Below, piece by piece: positions 31,541 through 41,374 of a DNA stretch of 64,000 nucleotides; position 1 is the stretch's first letter; each line of letters opens with the position of its first letter. The DNA comes from Tranzscheliella williamsii. Its lineage: Eukaryota > Basidiomycota > Ustilaginomycetes > Ustilaginales > Ustilaginaceae. The position numbers were made by a program, and so were the translations under genes. The notes beneath the pieces are model-generated. The model saw only the letters and a program-made list of their open reading frames with translations, did no database searches and was not told the DNA's origin. The stretch is taken from positions 1 to 64,000 of the forward strand of contig JALBYF010000015.1 of NCBI GenBank assembly GCA_023212725.1. The letters run 5' to 3'.

Positions 31541-31729
31541 TCCATGCACATCCACACATCACACCCCACGCACCAAGGCAAATAGAGAGATCCCTTGGAC
31601 ATTGGCAGTGCAGAGCAACGTGGCTGGCTTATAGACAGAGAAAGCGAAAGCAAAAGAGGGTGGAAGTGCGCTCAACAGCGCGAGCGGGAGACAGATACGA
31701 GAAGCCGATGCGGACACGAGCGGCGCGGT

Positions 31730-33415
31730 TCACGTGGAACAGTAGCTGTCGGAGAAGAGCGAGTCGGCGATGTTGTCGGGGACAAACCAGACGGTGAGCG
31801 CGACGATGAGGTAGACCATGATGAGCACGAAGCCCTCGAGGTAGTTGCTGCGGTTGTCGGCGATGGCAAAGTTGACGATGAGCACGGTGAGGAAGAGGAG
31901 GATGGTGGCAAACGGGTCAAAGAGGAGCGAGAGCGGCTTGTCGCCGATCCAAGCGATCAGGACCAGCAGCGGGATCACAAAGAGCGCGATCTGGATCGAC
32001 GAGCCGATGGCGATCGAGCTGGCCATCTGGATCTTGTTCTTCCACGCAAAGATCACCGCCGCCAGATGCTCGGTCGCATTGCTCGCGATCGGCAGCAGAA
32101 TCAAGCCGAGCCAGGTCCGCGTAACCCCCCCGCCGGGCCCGGCGACCACGTTGATCGAGTCGACCAGCCACTCGGACGTGACGCCAATCAGCGTGGTGAC
32201 AATGACCAGCGTAATGATGATCGACTTCATGTCCATCTGGGGCGTCTCCTCCTCTTCGTCGTTCTGATCCTCAAAGAGTTCCTTGTGCGAGGCGAGACTG
32301 AAGACCAGGAAGCCAATGTAGATGAGCAGCAGCAGGACGGCAACACCACGGGAAAATTTGAGGATGTCTGGCCTTTCGGTTTCGTCCGGAATAGCGCCCA
32401 GTACGGCGTGAAAGGCGGAGGGGATGACGAGCGAAATGACGGCCATCATCAGCAGCGACGTATTGAGCTGCGTCGGCGCCTCCAAAAAGACCTGTTCCTT
32501 GACGCGCAGACCTCCGACAAAGAAACAGGTGCCGAGGACCAGCAGAAGGTTGGACAGGATCGAGCCAAGCAACGACGTCTGGGTGATAATCAGCTCGCAA
32601 TGGAAGAGCGATACGATGGCGACGATCAGCTCGACGGCGTTGCCAAGAGAAGCATTGATGAGACCTCCAATGGTCTCGCCCACTCGCAACGACAGCTCTT
32701 CAGTTGCTTGCGACAGAATGGTGGCAAGAGGCATGATGGCAATGAAAGAGGTAATAAAGATGACGATGCCATTAGCGTAGACTTGTGGATCCAGGGCAAA
32801 GTGAAGCGCCCAGGAGACCGGAATAAAGACGAGAAGGATGTTGAGGAAAGAGCCAAAGAGGATATTGCGGAGGCTGGTAAGCGTCCCGGGCGGTTTCGCC
32901 AGACGATGTTCAGGCGTAAAGAGATCGGTGAAGGAGCGTCGCAAGGTACGGCCGGACTCCATGGTAGCCCTGCGGGGAGGGCCGGCAAAAGGACCGCCAA
33001 GACCTTCGCCAAGAGACGACTGATCGCGGTCGATAGCTCTTTTGGAAGAGGTGCGGCCGGCTGTGCTGGCAGTGCGAGTGAGGCCCGAGGAGGCTTCGGT
33101 CGCAGTCGCCTCGGCTTCGCCCTTTTCCAGCATATCAGGTTCGTCGGAGATGGTGGCGCGCTTCGGACGTTGTGTCATGCGCGTGGTACTGGCGGCATTG
33201 TGGGTGGATGACGCATATGGCTGAGCTGCCGAACTGGATCGCTCGAGGGTGGGCGAGCTGCTGGAGTGAGGTGACTGATCGGACGACGGTACAGGCGCCG
33301 GGGAAGCAACGGCGCGGTCCTCTGCTGACGACATATCGACGGTGCTGGATCGGGAAGGGGAGGGGGGAGGGGAGGTGAAAACCACCTTCTTTGAAATGGT
33401 GGTAATGATGGGCAA
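31730..33415 (-). CDS. VCX1: vacuolar Ca2+/H+ exchanger, CaCA family
   Basis: Antiporter that loads Ca2+ into the vacuole using the proton gradient. Single exon, 561 residues. A Ser/Pro/Thr-rich cytosolic tail of about 170 residues precedes some eleven membrane helices. The two conserved alpha-repeats read GNAVELIVAIVSLF (near residue 258) and SNATEHLAAVIFAWKNK (near residue 441); their acidic residues bind Ca2+. An acidic loop (DQNDEEEETPQMD) separates the halves. A second in-frame Met (33334) could also be the start. It is convergent with acetoacetyl-CoA synthetase, with a 190-bp gap. Confidence 0.93.
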   Translation of the reverse strand: MPIITTISKKVVFTSPPPSPSRSSTVDMSSAEDRAVASPAPVPSSDQSPHSSSSPTLERSSSAAQPYASSTHNAASTTRMTQRPKRATISDEPDMLEKGEAEATATEASSGLTRTASTAGRTSSKRAIDRDQSSLGEGLGGPFAGPPRRATMESGRTLRRSFTDLFTPEHRLAKPPGTLTSLRNILFGSFLNILLVFIPVSWALHFALDPQVYANGIVIFITSFIAIMPLATILSQATEELSLRVGETIGGLINASLGNAVELIVAIVSLFHCELIITQTSLLGSILSNLLLVLGTCFFVGGLRVKEQVFLEAPTQLNTSLLMMAVISLVIPSAFHAVLGAIPDETERPDILKFSRGVAVLLLLIYIGFLVFSLASHKELFEDQNDEEEETPQMDMKSIIITLVIVTTLIGVTSEWLVDSINVVAGPGGGVTRTWLGLILLPIASNATEHLAAVIFAWKNKIQMASSIAIGSSIQIALFVIPLLVLIAWIGDKPLSLLFDPFATILLFLTVLIVNFAIADNRSNYLEGFVLIMVYLIVALTVWFVPDNIADSLFSDSYCST

Positions 33416-34886
33416 GCGGGCAATGGTAGCCGGGAGGGTCAGAAGAATCCCCAGGCTATTTGGACGGGTCTGGAGGCAATTATTGGCAGGGCGATCAAAG
33501 CAGACTTTGGTCCGCTGTCCATCAGTAAGCGCTTCTGCTTGAGCACTCTAGTATGGCTAAGCGGAACGAACCAAGGACGATGTTGGAAGCCAAGAAGGGT
33601 GGTGGAGTGGAAAGGAATACGCCAGGAGGTCCACTTTCGAGGTTGCGTAACAGAAACGCACGCTGAAAATCAGAGGGGAGCGGCGCAGTATGCGTTGCGT
33701 GGAGCCGTCGCCCTTTGACCGCCCAAATTAGCAATCTGCTACGGTCACATTCGCATTCACTCTACCGTCACAAGTGGTTGGTAAGTCACAATCACACTCA
33801 GGGCGGCACAGTCACAGTGCGATTGTTGCTGCGAGTCGTGACACTGCTTGCCGGATTGTGCTTGAAGGCGGTGCTCTGAAGTTCGAGGCAAGCGGCAATT
33901 TCTAGCCATTCATGATGATTGTGTTAGACAATATCACATGTTGGGTTGTTGTGTTTGTAGGCGCGCGGCAAGCATGAAGCAAGTAGAGTCACACTCACAA
34001 TCACGGCCGATACGTTGCGGATGAAAAGTCGCGGGCGGTTGACGTGCCGGACCTGCGATTCAAATGCAACCCGTCGGCACCGCAAGCTTGGACCCTCAGA
34101 ATACCACTTATGAATAGATCCCTGCTGTCCCTGCCCTTGCCTTGAATTATGCGGTGACGCACGCTGCACTTCCTGCCGTCATTTTTCTAGACGACTTATG
34201 CCATGCAACAAGGCCCAGAACTGCACTGCCAATCACGACCTTGTTCGACGTCTTATGCTAGCCGCTGTTCCTGCCGAACGACGAGCGCCGAACATTCACA
34301 TTCTCAACCACAAGTCGCCTTTGTTTTCTTTCCGACGCCGCCGATCATGCCCCTCTGCATATGCCACTCAAGCCACGACTCAGACTTGAATCCCCTTTAT
34401 CAGATTATCTTCCTCCATCTAGCTGCTGTACCGACGCAACTCCAGTAAACCTCACACGCTAAATACCGCTGGGTAAAATGGTGATCACATGGGATTCATA
34501 TGTAAGGATCGGGGAGGCTGGGTTGTTAGACCTAGCCTTTTCGGTGTCAGATCTAGCCGCTTCGTTGTTAGACCCTTTCGGGTGGCTGAGTCGCGTCTTT
34601 GGCTTAGTGCGGAGTGGAGTTGTGAGTGTGAGTGTTGCAGTCTGAGTCGAGCGTTGGCTGCAGGGTCCTTCCGTCTTGCCATAACCCCATTCAGCGTGGC
34701 CCTCCTTGTCGCCACCCGCTACTTTCCATCATCCCACCCTTACGATTTTCCCAGGGTAGAGGCGTCACTCGCTCTGTACTCAGACAGATCGACGCTGTCT
34801 TACCTGCCCATCGACCGCCCCAGATAGCTGCTTTTCGATCTCCTGTCACTCCATTTCTGCTGCCTTTCTGCGCTTGATCCCGCCAC
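33416..34886. promoter_or_regulatory. divergent intergenic region of VCX1 and the sacsin-like gene
   Basis: About 1.5 kb with promoters for both genes. It contains GGGTTGTTAGACC at 34520-34532 and GTTGTTAGACCC at 34564-34575, also seen at 24567-24580, and several CACAATCAC/CACAGTCAC-type words near 33760-33830. No gene is visible. Confidence 0.45.
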
Positions 34887-37800
34887 ATGGCGTCGACGGC
34901 CGCAGGTGAGCGCGCTCGTCGTGCTCTTCTCGACGATGCTCGCGAAGAGGAAGCCATCACTGTCAACCAGCGCGCTCTGATCGACAAGATCCTCGCTAGG
35001 TATGCCGCCGAATTCACCGTCTTTAGGGAGCTCCTGCAGAATGCAGATGATGCTGGCGCCACCCACTGCGAGCTCCGCTTCGAAACACAGAAAGCCAAAC
35101 TTGCCACCACTTCGGATTCCGCTTCTTCAAACGAGCTATCCGCCTCGTCCTTCACAACTTCCCTACTACCCGACTTCAAAGCGACTCTTCAAAACTGGGT
35201 ATTCCGCAATGATGGCAAGCCTTTTGGCAAAGACGACTGGTCTAGGCTGCGCAGGATCGCAGAAGGCAACCCCGATCCTGACCGCATAGGAGCCTTTGGT
35301 GTCGGCTTCTACTCTCTCTTCAGCATCTGCGAAGAGCCGATTGTATCTTCCGCCGACGAGCTCATGGGCTTCTTCTGGAAAGGTGACGCTCTGTTCACCA
35401 GGAAAGCAAAGAACTCCAATCCAGAATCATCACCCTCAGGCAATCCGTGGACCACTTTCTTCATGGGCCTAAGGGAACCAGCCCCTTTCCCAGAATCTCC
35501 GATGGCGCTTGCTAGATTTCTTGCCACTTCGCTCACCTTCACCACCAAAATACGCAGCATTGGTCTGTACTGGGACGATCAAATGCTCTGCAAGCTGGAT
35601 AAGAAGCTGGCACAACCCAGGTCCATGAGCATGCCCGGTCATCTCAATGCTTATAGTCCCTCGAAAATTATGAAGATCCGCGATCTCGAATCCACTTCGG
35701 TGCAGATTGACGTGCAAGCTATGCAACAGGTCATAGATGCTGCTGAAAAAGAAAAGCCTAGATCCAAGCAGTCGCTCGCTAGCGCCCTCGGCAAAACGGC
35801 CGGAGGAGGCCTCACCTCAATGCTTCAATCCGCTTTTGGCTTCTCTTCTTCAGCTTCCAAGGAAAAAGACAAGGAGATGCAACGGCAGAAAGAGGAAGAG
35901 GCGAAACAGGCAGCCAAACGTCAACTCGATCCCACTGCCTTCTTGCTCACAACCACTTCGGCTTCCATCCATCTCAGGATCGCAACCGCTCACGTTAGCG
36001 TCGCCGCTGATAAAGCTTTCGAAAGGGAAATAGAACGCAGCACAAAGAAGCCTCCACCCAAACAAACAGCCTTCCACTTGATCTTCACCGGCAAGGAAGA
36101 GTACGACGCCAGCTTCCCCGAACAGGAGAATGGAAATGGCACCTCGGCCCCATCCTGCCAAACATCATCTCTGGACAGCGGTGTTCGACAGATTTTTGGA
36201 GGCCTCATGCCCAGGCTCGAGGATCAGGGTCACACCTTTATCGGCTTCCGGACCCACCAGACCACCGGCTTCAGCGGCCATATTGCCGCTCGCTTCATCC
36301 CTACCGTTGAACGCGAATCACTAGATTTCATCGATCGATACTGTGCCCAGTGGAATTCGGAGCTCCTTTCTATGGGTGGCTATGTCGCCCGAGCAGTCTA
36401 CGAAAATGAGCTCCAGGACATCGGGCGACTCTGGAACAGTACTTTCAACGATAAGCGTCCTGCCGAAGATGACGAGCTGGCCAAGGCGCTCAAGCAACGC
36501 GCCTTGCATCTGATGCGATTTTTCACCTTTCGCAGCTCTTCCCCATCCTCCCGCGTATCTTCCCTCTTCCTTACATCCTTCTTTGGCGTCTCCCGTCAAA
36601 CTACAATCTCTCTTATGTCGACCCGTGGCGTAAAGCACTCTGGCGCAGTGCGCATACCAAATGCTCTGCTGGCTGATTTTGTCAAAGATTTGGCCGTCAT
36701 CCCTTCAGATCACGTCGATCTGGCCCCAGACTTCGTCCGAGAGGTGCGATCCAGGAATCTCGTCCAAGATATCACTATGGATGATGTTTTCAACGAACTC
36801 GGTACAAGGGCTTTGACTCCTACCGAGATGGTGGCATGCCTAAAATGGTGGGTCAGCGTTGCTGCACATCCATCCTACGACATCAGTTTACGACCAAAGC
36901 TTCTCAACAACGCCATGTTAACCACAGTCGACCCAACGGATACAGCGGTGCCAGAAAAGATTCAGCCCCTCAGTATCGTTCGACATTATCTGAACACTTC
37001 GCGGCTTCCGACCGACGTTCCTTTACCAGAATCATGTCTGTCCCATGAGGTTACCAAGCAATTCTCCGCAACCGAATTAGCCAAGGTCTTTGGCTGGTCC
37101 GAGCTCGCCGTTTCTGTTTGGCTTAAGAATATCGTCCAACTCAGTTTCACAGCTGCACGGTCGGGGTTGTCAGTGGAGACCGACATTCAGAAGTCGCCCG
37201 CTTTCGCCGAAAAGGTGATCTTGATCCTTTCTAGAACTTGGTTCGCGTTGCCCGCGGCCCAACACGAGGAGATGCAGCAGATGCTAGCAGAGGTGACCTG
37301 CATCCCAACCCGAGCGAGCATGCAGAAGCCAGATGACGCCTACTTTGCCAATGTTTCTCTGTTCCCCGATCTACCTATTGTCGAATTTACCTCTGCTCAG
37401 ATCAAAGGAAACCTCGAAAAGGTCTTAATTGCCCTGGGCGTGCGTCGCCACGTCGAACTGCAAATGGTATTCAACAGACTTGTTGCCGGGGGTGGCTGGT
37501 CCCACATTGATCTTGTCGGATATTTGTCGTCCAACAAGGACACCTTGACGGATCTGGAGAAAGACAGGCTTCGCAAGACCCCTATCTTCCCTAAGCACGG
37601 CGAGGTTGGCCCTTTGAAGGATGATAAAAAGCCGAAAATCATCCGGCATCGAGCTAGCGACCTCTATGAACCAACCGAGGCTCTCAAGGCTCTTCGCCTT
37701 CCGGTTTTGGACTGGGCCGACAAAGCATGGAAGCCAACGTCGGACGAGGCTAGGTTCGTCTTTGACCTCGGCTTGAAGCGGCATCCGCCTTTGGAGGAGA

Positions 37801-40460
37801 TTCTGACGCTGGCATCCAGCTCTTCAGATGACGTCGTACGCAGCAAGGCGCTGGCGTTTTTCTTTGACAAGTTTCATACCCACTATGCCAACCATTACTC
37901 TATTCATCGTGCGGAAAAGTACGCATTCGTACCTGCACGACATGCAGCAGAGCCCAAATTGCAGCTGCAGAAACCAACGGAGGTCTTTACCAATACGGAG
38001 GCGGTCACAATGGGATTTGCCACGGTTGGGCCAGAGGTCAACCCTGCGGACCTGCCGAAACTTGGGCTTCGGGCGAATCCCACCTCGACGCAGTTGATCG
38101 GCAGGCTCGTCAACAATCCAGTCAAAGATGAAGCTAAAGCCAGGAAGATATTTGAATATCTAGCAACGGTGCCTGAGTTCAGTCTCAATGACTTTGCTCT
38201 TCTCAAAAATGCCGTATTCATTCCCGTCAAGCGAACCAAACGGGCTCCGAGTGATGTCGGGCATCAAGACAAGGCAACCTCGGAGATAGTCTTGGTAGCG
38301 CCTGGCAACTGCTACTTTGGTGGCTCATCCTCCGACAGCCAATTCAAGGACGTTTTCTTTTATTGCGACTACGGCTCAGTTGCTGGTGCTTTCCTCAAGA
38401 ACTGTGGCGTCCGAAATGAGCCCAGTATCGAGGAGGTTGCAGAGCGACTCGTCAATGAACCCCAGCGCTTCTACCAACTCGCCGGCAGTGCTGATGCTTA
38501 TCTCGGCATCCTTCGACAAATTGCCAGCAATTGGAGCAGGATGCGTAGCCCGCTTCGTAGCCAGATGTCGAGGTCCGCATTCTTGCTGGGCTCGAAACGG
38601 CTGGCTGAAAGTAAGGTGGGCGCTCCCAAAACAGGCCACCTACTGGACGATGACGATGACGACGATGGAGAGGATGCTGGAACGCTGGTGTATGCGCTTC
38701 AGAAACCTTCTGATGTGGTCATCGTTGACGATGCCAACTCGCATATGCTTTTCGGATCCTCCCTCTTCTATGCGCCACACGAGGATCTGCTGCAGGAAGG
38801 ACTGTATGGCAAACTTGGCTCTCCTCGGTTGAGCATGCTAGTTGAGGAGCGATACGCTGTCGAGGGCCGTGTTGTGCAGAACACCCAGAGGGCTACCGAG
38901 CTGAAGGCGCTCATTCTCGAGCGCACGCCGCTTTTCCTCTTTGAGAAGCGTCAGTCGGCCCGGTCGGAAATCCGCAAAGATGCTGAATGGCTCAAGGCAG
39001 CGCTGGAGGTGGAGGAAATCGACGGTGGAGGCCTGCGCCTCATACGGACGCTGCGCTACGACCGGGTCCACGAGCAGAACGTGCAGAAGTGCTCCGCAAT
39101 GGCATCGATGCAGGGTTCAAAGCTCGTTCTGCATCTATCGTCATCGATGGAGATCGACTTCTTCGAGGTAGCTACAGCGCTCAACAAGCACCTTTTGACA
39201 AAGCAAAGATTGCAGGAAGTGCTTCTTTACATGACCTTGCTCTCCACCTCACTGCGGAATCTAAAGAGAAGAGGGTTTCACGTCGAAAAGATCCTATCGC
39301 AACGGAAAGCGGAACGCGAGGCAGCTGAGGCAAAGATGCGCGACGAAAAGATGCAGGCGGAGCTTCGAGTCACGGAAGAGAAGGCTACTGAAGCCAAGGT
39401 GGATGAATGGAAGAAACAGGTCTTGAGCGTATTTCCGGATGCCGACCCTCGCTATGTGGACAAGGCACTGCGAAGCCACAGCGATGCTCACGTCGAAAGG
39501 ACAACAAACGATATGCTGACCACGAACTACCCTCGAAAGAACAAGGAGAGCGAGAGCCGGGCGTCGTCGTCGACTAGGTCAGACAATCTCGGTTTCGCGG
39601 CCAGTCCCGGTGACATGGCGACGGCCGGTGGCACTGGCTTCTTCGGCGGTCTCAAGAACCGTATTCTGCAGGCCAACGCTAGACAACGAAGTTCGCTCGC
39701 AGATGGCACCAGCTCGATCGAGCGGCCCGGCGCTGAGATGGCGCCAAACACGGAAGTTGCGTCGGCAGGGCGATTTGATGAAGACAGGAAATTGGGCGCC
39801 TTGCCTTTCCCTGGCCGGACGTCCACACCATCAGCTACGGCTCCGACCAGCGAGGTGACACCTCTCTCTGCAATCCACAACAACGTGCTCAAGGCGATTA
39901 GAGCGTCGCGACCGGACGCATCGTCGAGCATCAAGAGCGAGGCGCGGCAGACGCAGATCAAGGAAGCCTCGAACTCGTACTGCGATACTGGTGTAGAGAC
40001 GGATCTGAAGCTGGCGGGCGAGGTGTCGGGGATGAAGGTGTTTCTGCACCCGTCACTGGATCCGGCCTCGATGCTGCAGTCGAATGCAGCTGCCCTGGAG
40101 CGGCTGATCAGCCAGGTCTACAAGCCGGTGGGGAGCCTGTTCGGGCTGGACCCGCGCAGCTTGTACGTCTTTTGCGACACGGAGGGCCCGTCGATCGCCT
40201 TCAACCGGGGCGGGGCGATCTACCTCAACTTCCGCTACTATCTGGCGTGGCACGACCAACAGGTACGCGAGGGAAAGATGGCGGAGCCGCTCGTCTCGAC
40301 TTACTTCAGCGTCGCTCACGAGATCGCACACAACGTCGTCGCCGCCCACAACGCCGAGCACGAGTGGTACTTCAGCGCGATCGCCGAGAAGTACGTCGTC
40401 GCGCTCGTCGAGTACATTGCCCATGCCGAAGCCGGCGCCGCGCGCTCGGCTGCCCCCTAG
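34887..40460 (+). CDS. sacsin-like GHKL ATPase protein (DUF3684 type) with CUE-like and HExxH segments
   Basis: Very large single-exon protein of 1857 residues. The N-terminus carries a sacsin/Hsp90-type nucleotide pocket: FRELLQNADDAGA (N52 region), NDGKPF, and IGAFGVGFYSLFSICEEP (residues 134-151). This matches the fungal DUF3684 family, whose function is poorly known; chaperone-like roles are suggested by sacsin. The long middle part has Ala/Lys/Gln-rich coiled segments. Around residues 1508-1546 VFPDADPRYVDKALRSH and a following helix resemble a CUE ubiquitin-binding domain. A coiled coil (KAEREAAEAKMRDEKMQAE) precedes it. Near the C-terminus HEIAHN (H1811-H1815) is a zinc-peptidase-type HExxH, followed by NAEHEWYF. 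The combination suggests protein quality control, which is inference. Confidence 0.85.
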   Translation: MASTAAGERARRALLDDAREEEAITVNQRALIDKILARYAAEFTVFRELLQNADDAGATHCELRFETQKAKLATTSDSASSNELSASSFTTSLLPDFKATLQNWVFRNDGKPFGKDDWSRLRRIAEGNPDPDRIGAFGVGFYSLFSICEEPIVSSADELMGFFWKGDALFTRKAKNSNPESSPSGNPWTTFFMGLREPAPFPESPMALARFLATSLTFTTKIRSIGLYWDDQMLCKLDKKLAQPRSMSMPGHLNAYSPSKIMKIRDLESTSVQIDVQAMQQVIDAAEKEKPRSKQSLASALGKTAGGGLTSMLQSAFGFSSSASKEKDKEMQRQKEEEAKQAAKRQLDPTAFLLTTTSASIHLRIATAHVSVAADKAFEREIERSTKKPPPKQTAFHLIFTGKEEYDASFPEQENGNGTSAPSCQTSSLDSGVRQIFGGLMPRLEDQGHTFIGFRTHQTTGFSGHIAARFIPTVERESLDFIDRYCAQWNSELLSMGGYVARAVYENELQDIGRLWNSTFNDKRPAEDDELAKALKQRALHLMRFFTFRSSSPSSRVSSLFLTSFFGVSRQTTISLMSTRGVKHSGAVRIPNALLADFVKDLAVIPSDHVDLAPDFVREVRSRNLVQDITMDDVFNELGTRALTPTEMVACLKWWVSVAAHPSYDISLRPKLLNNAMLTTVDPTDTAVPEKIQPLSIVRHYLNTSRLPTDVPLPESCLSHEVTKQFSATELAKVFGWSELAVSVWLKNIVQLSFTAARSGLSVETDIQKSPAFAEKVILILSRTWFALPAAQHEEMQQMLAEVTCIPTRASMQKPDDAYFANVSLFPDLPIVEFTSAQIKGNLEKVLIALGVRRHVELQMVFNRLVAGGGWSHIDLVGYLSSNKDTLTDLEKDRLRKTPIFPKHGEVGPLKDDKKPKIIRHRASDLYEPTEALKALRLPVLDWADKAWKPTSDEARFVFDLGLKRHPPLEEILTLASSSSDDVVRSKALAFFFDKFHTHYANHYSIHRAEKYAFVPARHAAEPKLQLQKPTEVFTNTEAVTMGFATVGPEVNPADLPKLGLRANPTSTQLIGRLVNNPVKDEAKARKIFEYLATVPEFSLNDFALLKNAVFIPVKRTKRAPSDVGHQDKATSEIVLVAPGNCYFGGSSSDSQFKDVFFYCDYGSVAGAFLKNCGVRNEPSIEEVAERLVNEPQRFYQLAGSADAYLGILRQIASNWSRMRSPLRSQMSRSAFLLGSKRLAESKVGAPKTGHLLDDDDDDDGEDAGTLVYALQKPSDVVIVDDANSHMLFGSSLFYAPHEDLLQEGLYGKLGSPRLSMLVEERYAVEGRVVQNTQRATELKALILERTPLFLFEKRQSARSEIRKDAEWLKAALEVEEIDGGGLRLIRTLRYDRVHEQNVQKCSAMASMQGSKLVLHLSSSMEIDFFEVATALNKHLLTKQRLQEVLLYMTLLSTSLRNLKRRGFHVEKILSQRKAEREAAEAKMRDEKMQAELRVTEEKATEAKVDEWKKQVLSVFPDADPRYVDKALRSHSDAHVERTTNDMLTTNYPRKNKESESRASSSTRSDNLGFAASPGDMATAGGTGFFGGLKNRILQANARQRSSLADGTSSIERPGAEMAPNTEVASAGRFDEDRKLGALPFPGRTSTPSATAPTSEVTPLSAIHNNVLKAIRASRPDASSSIKSEARQTQIKEASNSYCDTGVETDLKLAGEVSGMKVFLHPSLDPASMLQSNAAALERLISQVYKPVGSLFGLDPRSLYVFCDTEGPSIAFNRGGAIYLNFRYYLAWHDQQVREGKMAEPLVSTYFSVAHEIAHNVVAAHNAEHEWYFSAIAEKYVVALVEYIAHAEAGAARSAAP

Positions 40461-40840
40461 CTCCCTTTTTTCACGAGTAGATATGGGTCATTCCTTCACG
40501 AGTAGATCCCTTCACGAGTAGATCCCTTCACGAGTAGATCCCTTCACGATCAGATTTGAGTCCTGCCTTTACAAATAGATGTGGGTTTCACCCCTCCGTC
40601 GATGGGCTGCTTAGCGCGTATTTTCTTGCTCGGAGCTGCTATGCCTCGTGAGGCTATCAAGGTAATCAGCGTGAGTAGGTATGGATCTGGAAATGGTGTG
40701 TATGCCCGATGTATGTCTGGCTTGGTCGCAGGGGAGAGGACAGCGTCGCGGAGGTGGGTGGGGAGGCGTGCACCGGAGCGGCCGCTTATAGTACAAGTGT
40801 GTCGGTGGGATCCAGTGGAGTGCCGAAGGCTGCGGCGGGA
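40461..40840. other. 3' intergenic region with tandem repeats
   Basis: Between the stop of the sacsin-like gene and the end of MPC1 (convergent). Apart from the 16-bp tandem repeat it holds nothing recognised. Confidence 0.45.
40470..40550 (+). repeat. 16-bp tandem repeat
   Basis: The unit TTCACGAGTAGATCCC occurs three times exactly (40495-40510, 40511-40526, 40527-40542). A variant precedes it at 40470 and a decayed copy follows from 40543. It lies ten bases after the upstream gene's stop codon, so it would be in that gene's 3'UTR. Confidence 0.9.
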
Positions 40841-41374
40841 TCATGCGGAGGAGACTTGTGGGACGGGGAGGGCGGATTTCTTGTCCTTTCCACCCATGTA
40901 GTGGTAGTTCTGCAATGGGCAAAAAAAGGGGGGGGGGGTTAAGGTCAGATAGGGGATGCTACGGGCGGGGGCCGGGTGGAGGCAGGGGTTGGGATACGTA
41001 CGACGAATCTGGTGAGCTGGCCGAACTGTGCGGTGGCGTTGGTGGCGTGGCAGGCGAACAGGAGGTAGTTACGCGGCTGCACGCGCCAGGCGAAGCGCAT
41101 AAAGACGGTGCTGTACGCGGCGAGGGCGGTGCTCATAGTCCCAGAGATCATCTCCTCGTCCTTGCTCAGATCGGCAATCGCCGCCAGCGGAAGACCCCAG
41201 TTGGCTACAGGACCCCAGAAGTGCGTCGACTACCACCGAAAGCAATCAGACCCAAAAACAGATGCAATCGTCAGCATACACGCGCCGCTGGCGCAGTCGC
41301 AGACAGCAAACACGTACGAAGAAGTACTGCCGGGCAGCAGGCGACTTGATCCAGTTTACGAATTGCGACGCCAT
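40841..41374 (-). CDS. MPC1: mitochondrial pyruvate carrier subunit 1 (three exons)
   Basis: Inner-membrane carrier subunit that imports pyruvate with MPC2. Assembled from exons 41318-41374, 41002-41229 and 40841-40909, giving 117 residues. Introns are 88 and 92 nt with GTACGT donors, CTGAC branch points and GTAG/GCAG acceptors, all in phase 0. The spliced protein matches MPC1 throughout: [52 protein letters not shown] and [11 protein letters not shown]. Start MASQF is chosen because the family begins here; an upstream in-frame Met (41458) gives unrelated sequence. Intron 2 contains a C-run opposite the G-run at 40928-40938. Confidence 0.92.

Noticed and set aside
29366..31555. 729-codon open frame antisense to acetoacetyl-CoA synthetase
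   Set aside because: GC-rich codon bias explains it; the translation is low-complexity and unrecognisable.
30487..31797. 436-codon plus-strand frame overlapping acetoacetyl-CoA synthetase
   Set aside because: Arg/Pro-rich alternative frame of a well-supported gene.
40470..40550. CRISPR-like array
   Set aside because: The 16-bp units are directly adjacent without spacers, and the host is eukaryotic.
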